Of a stretch of 8,314 nucleotides of DNA, positions 6,784 through 8,314 are shown piece after piece. The DNA comes from Myxococcales bacterium. GTDB taxonomy: Bacteria; Myxococcota_A; UBA9160; SMWR01. The position numbers were made by a program, and so were the translations under genes. The DNA is taken from assembly GCA_022572485.1 (NCBI GenBank), contig JACZVU010000116.1, positions 1 to 8,314 of the forward strand, read 5' to 3'. The first letter of the stretch is position 1. Each line of letters begins with the position of its first letter. Under the pieces are notes generated by a model. The model was not told the origin of the DNA and searched no databases. It worked only from the letters and a program-made list of their open reading frames with translations.

Positions 6784-8314
6784 TCAGCGCATCGCTACGG
6801 AGACGAGCTTGCTCACGCCCTTGCGCTCCATCGTGACGCCGTACAAGACGTCGGCGACCTCGATGGTGCGCTTGTTGTGCGTGATCACGACGAACTGCGA
6901 CCAGCTGGCCATCTCGCGGACGAGATCGTTGAAGCGACCGACATTGGCGTCGTCGAGCGCCGCATCGACTTCGTCGAGCAAGAAAAACGGCGAGGGGCGA
7001 ACCTGGAATACAGAAACCAGCAGCGCGATTGCGGTCAGCGTCTTTTCGCCACCGGAGAGCAGGTTGACGTTCTGGAGGCGCTTGCCCGGAGGCATCGCCA
7101 TGATGTCGATGCCCGCCTCGAGAACGTCATCGGCGTCGGTCAGCGACAAGCTCGCGCGGCCGCCGTTGAACAGCCGGGGGAAATTCTCCGAGAAACGCTT
7201 GCTGATCTCTTCGAAGGTTTCTTTAAATCGGCGCCGGCTGGTGCGGTTGATCCGCTGGATGGCGTCGCGAAGAGAAGCGAGCGTGCGTTCCAGGTCTTCC
7301 GTTTGCTCCGTGAGAAATCGCGAGCGCTCGCTCAGTTCTTCTTGCTCCTCGATCGCGCCAAGGTTCACTTCACCCAGGCTCTGGATCTTGCGGCGGACAT
7401 CTTCGAGCCGTTTCTTCCTCTCCTCGATGGGAAGGGTCGCGAGCAGTGCATTCTCGCGGGCGTCGCGCGCGGCATTGGGCGCTTTACTTTCTTCTCCGTC
7501 GTTGCCAGCCGCTTCGGCCTCTGGTTCGAGCGGCGCGGTGGCGGGCTCCTCGGATTCGACCGAAGGCGGGCTCCAGCTCACAATCTCCACGCCCCATTTG
7601 TCCTGGATCGACTCGTCGAGGTGCGCGAGTGTGAGTTCCAGCTCCCGACTGCGCAGCTCTGCCCCGTTGAGTTGGTCACGGTGGTTCGAGATTTCGCTTC
7701 GAAACTCGCGGGCACCCTCGTCGAGTTTCGCCACCTCATCAGAGATCCGCTCATAGGCTTCGCGCTTCGCATCATTTCCCGCGCGAGCGGTCTCTTCCTC
7801 GCGAAGCTGGATTTCCAGGCTGCTCTTGGAACCCGCGATTTTTTCGGCAAGCTCCTCCCGCCTGGCCTCAGCAGCGACGATTTCCCCGTTTCGCCGTTCG
7901 ATCCACTCTCGCGTCTCCGCTACCGCGGTGACGGCGCGTTCGTGGATCGAACGCAGCCGGTCGCATCTCTCTGATCGACCGGCCTGCTCCACCCTTCGCT
8001 CGGTTGCGATCGTTTCCAAGCGATTGAGTTCGCGCCTGCACGAACCCACCCGCAATGCGAGCGCGTCGAGTTCTCGCTGGCGCTTCACGCGGTCGTCGCG
8101 CGCCTCTTCGAGGGTACGCTCGAGGCGCGCGTGTTCCTCGCTCAGCGACTCGATCTCCGCAAGAATCTCGGATCGCTCGGCGACGCGGCCCTCGTGGGTC
8201 TCTCCGAGGGCTTTGGCACGTTCGCGGGTTCGCTCGAGGTCCTTTTCGTGATTCGCCACGGCGAGCGCCGCCGTGTGGTGTCGGTTTCGCAGATTGTCGA
8301 GTTCGTCGGCAACG
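6784..8314 (-). CDS. smc: Chromosome partition protein SMC, C-terminal part (cut by window edge)
   Basis: SMC is the ATPase of the condensin-like complex that organises and helps segregate the chromosome. About 509 C-terminal residues are visible; the frame stays open to the window end, so the N-terminal head, hinge and part of the arm lie outside. Visible residues 1-240 are a highly charged coiled coil. About 246-292 form a Pro/Glu/Ala-rich stretch that looks disordered. RRKIQSLGEVNLGAIEE (about 307-323) matches the conserved segment before the C-terminal head. The head holds the signature LSGGEK (419-424), Walker B FFLLDEVDAAL (443-453) with catalytic Glu in LLDEVD, and the switch ITHNK (477-481). 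All ATPase motifs are intact. The GTG at 8259 is not a start, because coding continues upstream of it. Confidence 0.97.
   Translation of the reverse strand, partial: VADELDNLRNRHHTAALAVANHEKDLERTRERAKALGETHEGRVAERSEILAEIESLSEEHARLERTLEEARDDRVKRQRELDALALRVGSCRRELNRLETIATERRVEQAGRSERCDRLRSIHERAVTAVAETREWIERRNGEIVAAEARREELAEKIAGSKSSLEIQLREEETARAGNDAKREAYERISDEVAKLDEGAREFRSEISNHRDQLNGAELRSRELELTLAHLDESIQDKWGVEIVSWSPPSVESEEPATAPLEPEAEAAGNDGEESKAPNAARDARENALLATLPIEERKKRLEDVRRKIQSLGEVNLGAIEEQEELSERSRFLTEQTEDLERTLASLRDAIQRINRTSRRRFKETFEEISKRFSENFPRLFNGGRASLSLTDADDVLEAGIDIMAMPPGKRLQNVNLLSGGEKTLTAIALLVSVFQVRPSPFFLLDEVDAALDDANVGRFNDLVREMASWSQFVVITHNKRTIEVADVLYGVTMERKGVSKLVSVAMR

Noticed and set aside
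8097..8131. 10-bp inverted repeat in smc (arms 8097-8106 and 8122-8131)
   Set aside because: Coiled-coil DNA full of Arg, Glu and Leu codons gives many CGC/GAG/CTC self-complementary runs. The 15-nt loop and lack of context make chance the better explanation.
8259..8259. GTG at 8259 as the start of a separate 491-residue protein
   Set aside because: The frame remains open and coiled-coil-like through 8314, so this is internal to smc, which is cut by the window edge.

Overview
The window looks like core chromosome from a GC-rich, Gram-negative-type bacterium. The partial 16S rRNA (minus strand, positions 1 to about 415) carries the usual bacterial primer sites. Its 5' domain resembles deltaproteobacterial-grade lineages (Myxococcota or Desulfobacterota relatives), and the ZapA/ZapB-like, FtsY and SMC genes fit that. 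The placement is an inference from memory of 16S motifs, not from an alignment. There is no sign of a plasmid, phage, insertion sequence, CRISPR array or defence island.

Everything supported as a gene lies on the minus strand, so the window reads from right to left. First comes the 3' part of smc (chromosome condensation), then ftsY (signal recognition particle receptor), glpK (glycerol kinase) and a cytosolic glycerophosphodiester phosphodiesterase. The gaps between these are 66, 25 and 3 bases, which suggests one transcription unit. GlpK and the phosphodiesterase both yield sn-glycerol 3-phosphate, one from glycerol and the other from phospholipid-derived glycerophosphodiesters, so the pair makes metabolic sense.

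A non-coding gap of about 160 bases follows. It holds a good sigma-70-type promoter overlapped by an inverted repeat. This promoter should drive a second, tightly packed unit: a small ZapB-like coiled-coil protein, zapA, 5-formyltetrahydrofolate cyclo-ligase and tyrS. The first and second genes overlap by one base, and the third and fourth overlap in an ATGA. The unit joins Z-ring assembly factors with folate metabolism and tyrosyl-tRNA synthesis.

Between tyrS and the 16S gene lie about 340 bases without a protein gene. They contain a candidate promoter, a strong intrinsic terminator with eight T's, a boxA-like antitermination sequence and two leader hairpins before the 16S 5' end. The order promoter, terminator, boxA, 16S is the most interesting arrangement seen. 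I found no clear undescribed system; the other observations are modest: a disordered insert in SMC, a membrane-anchored FtsY, and perfect palindromes inside coding sequence.
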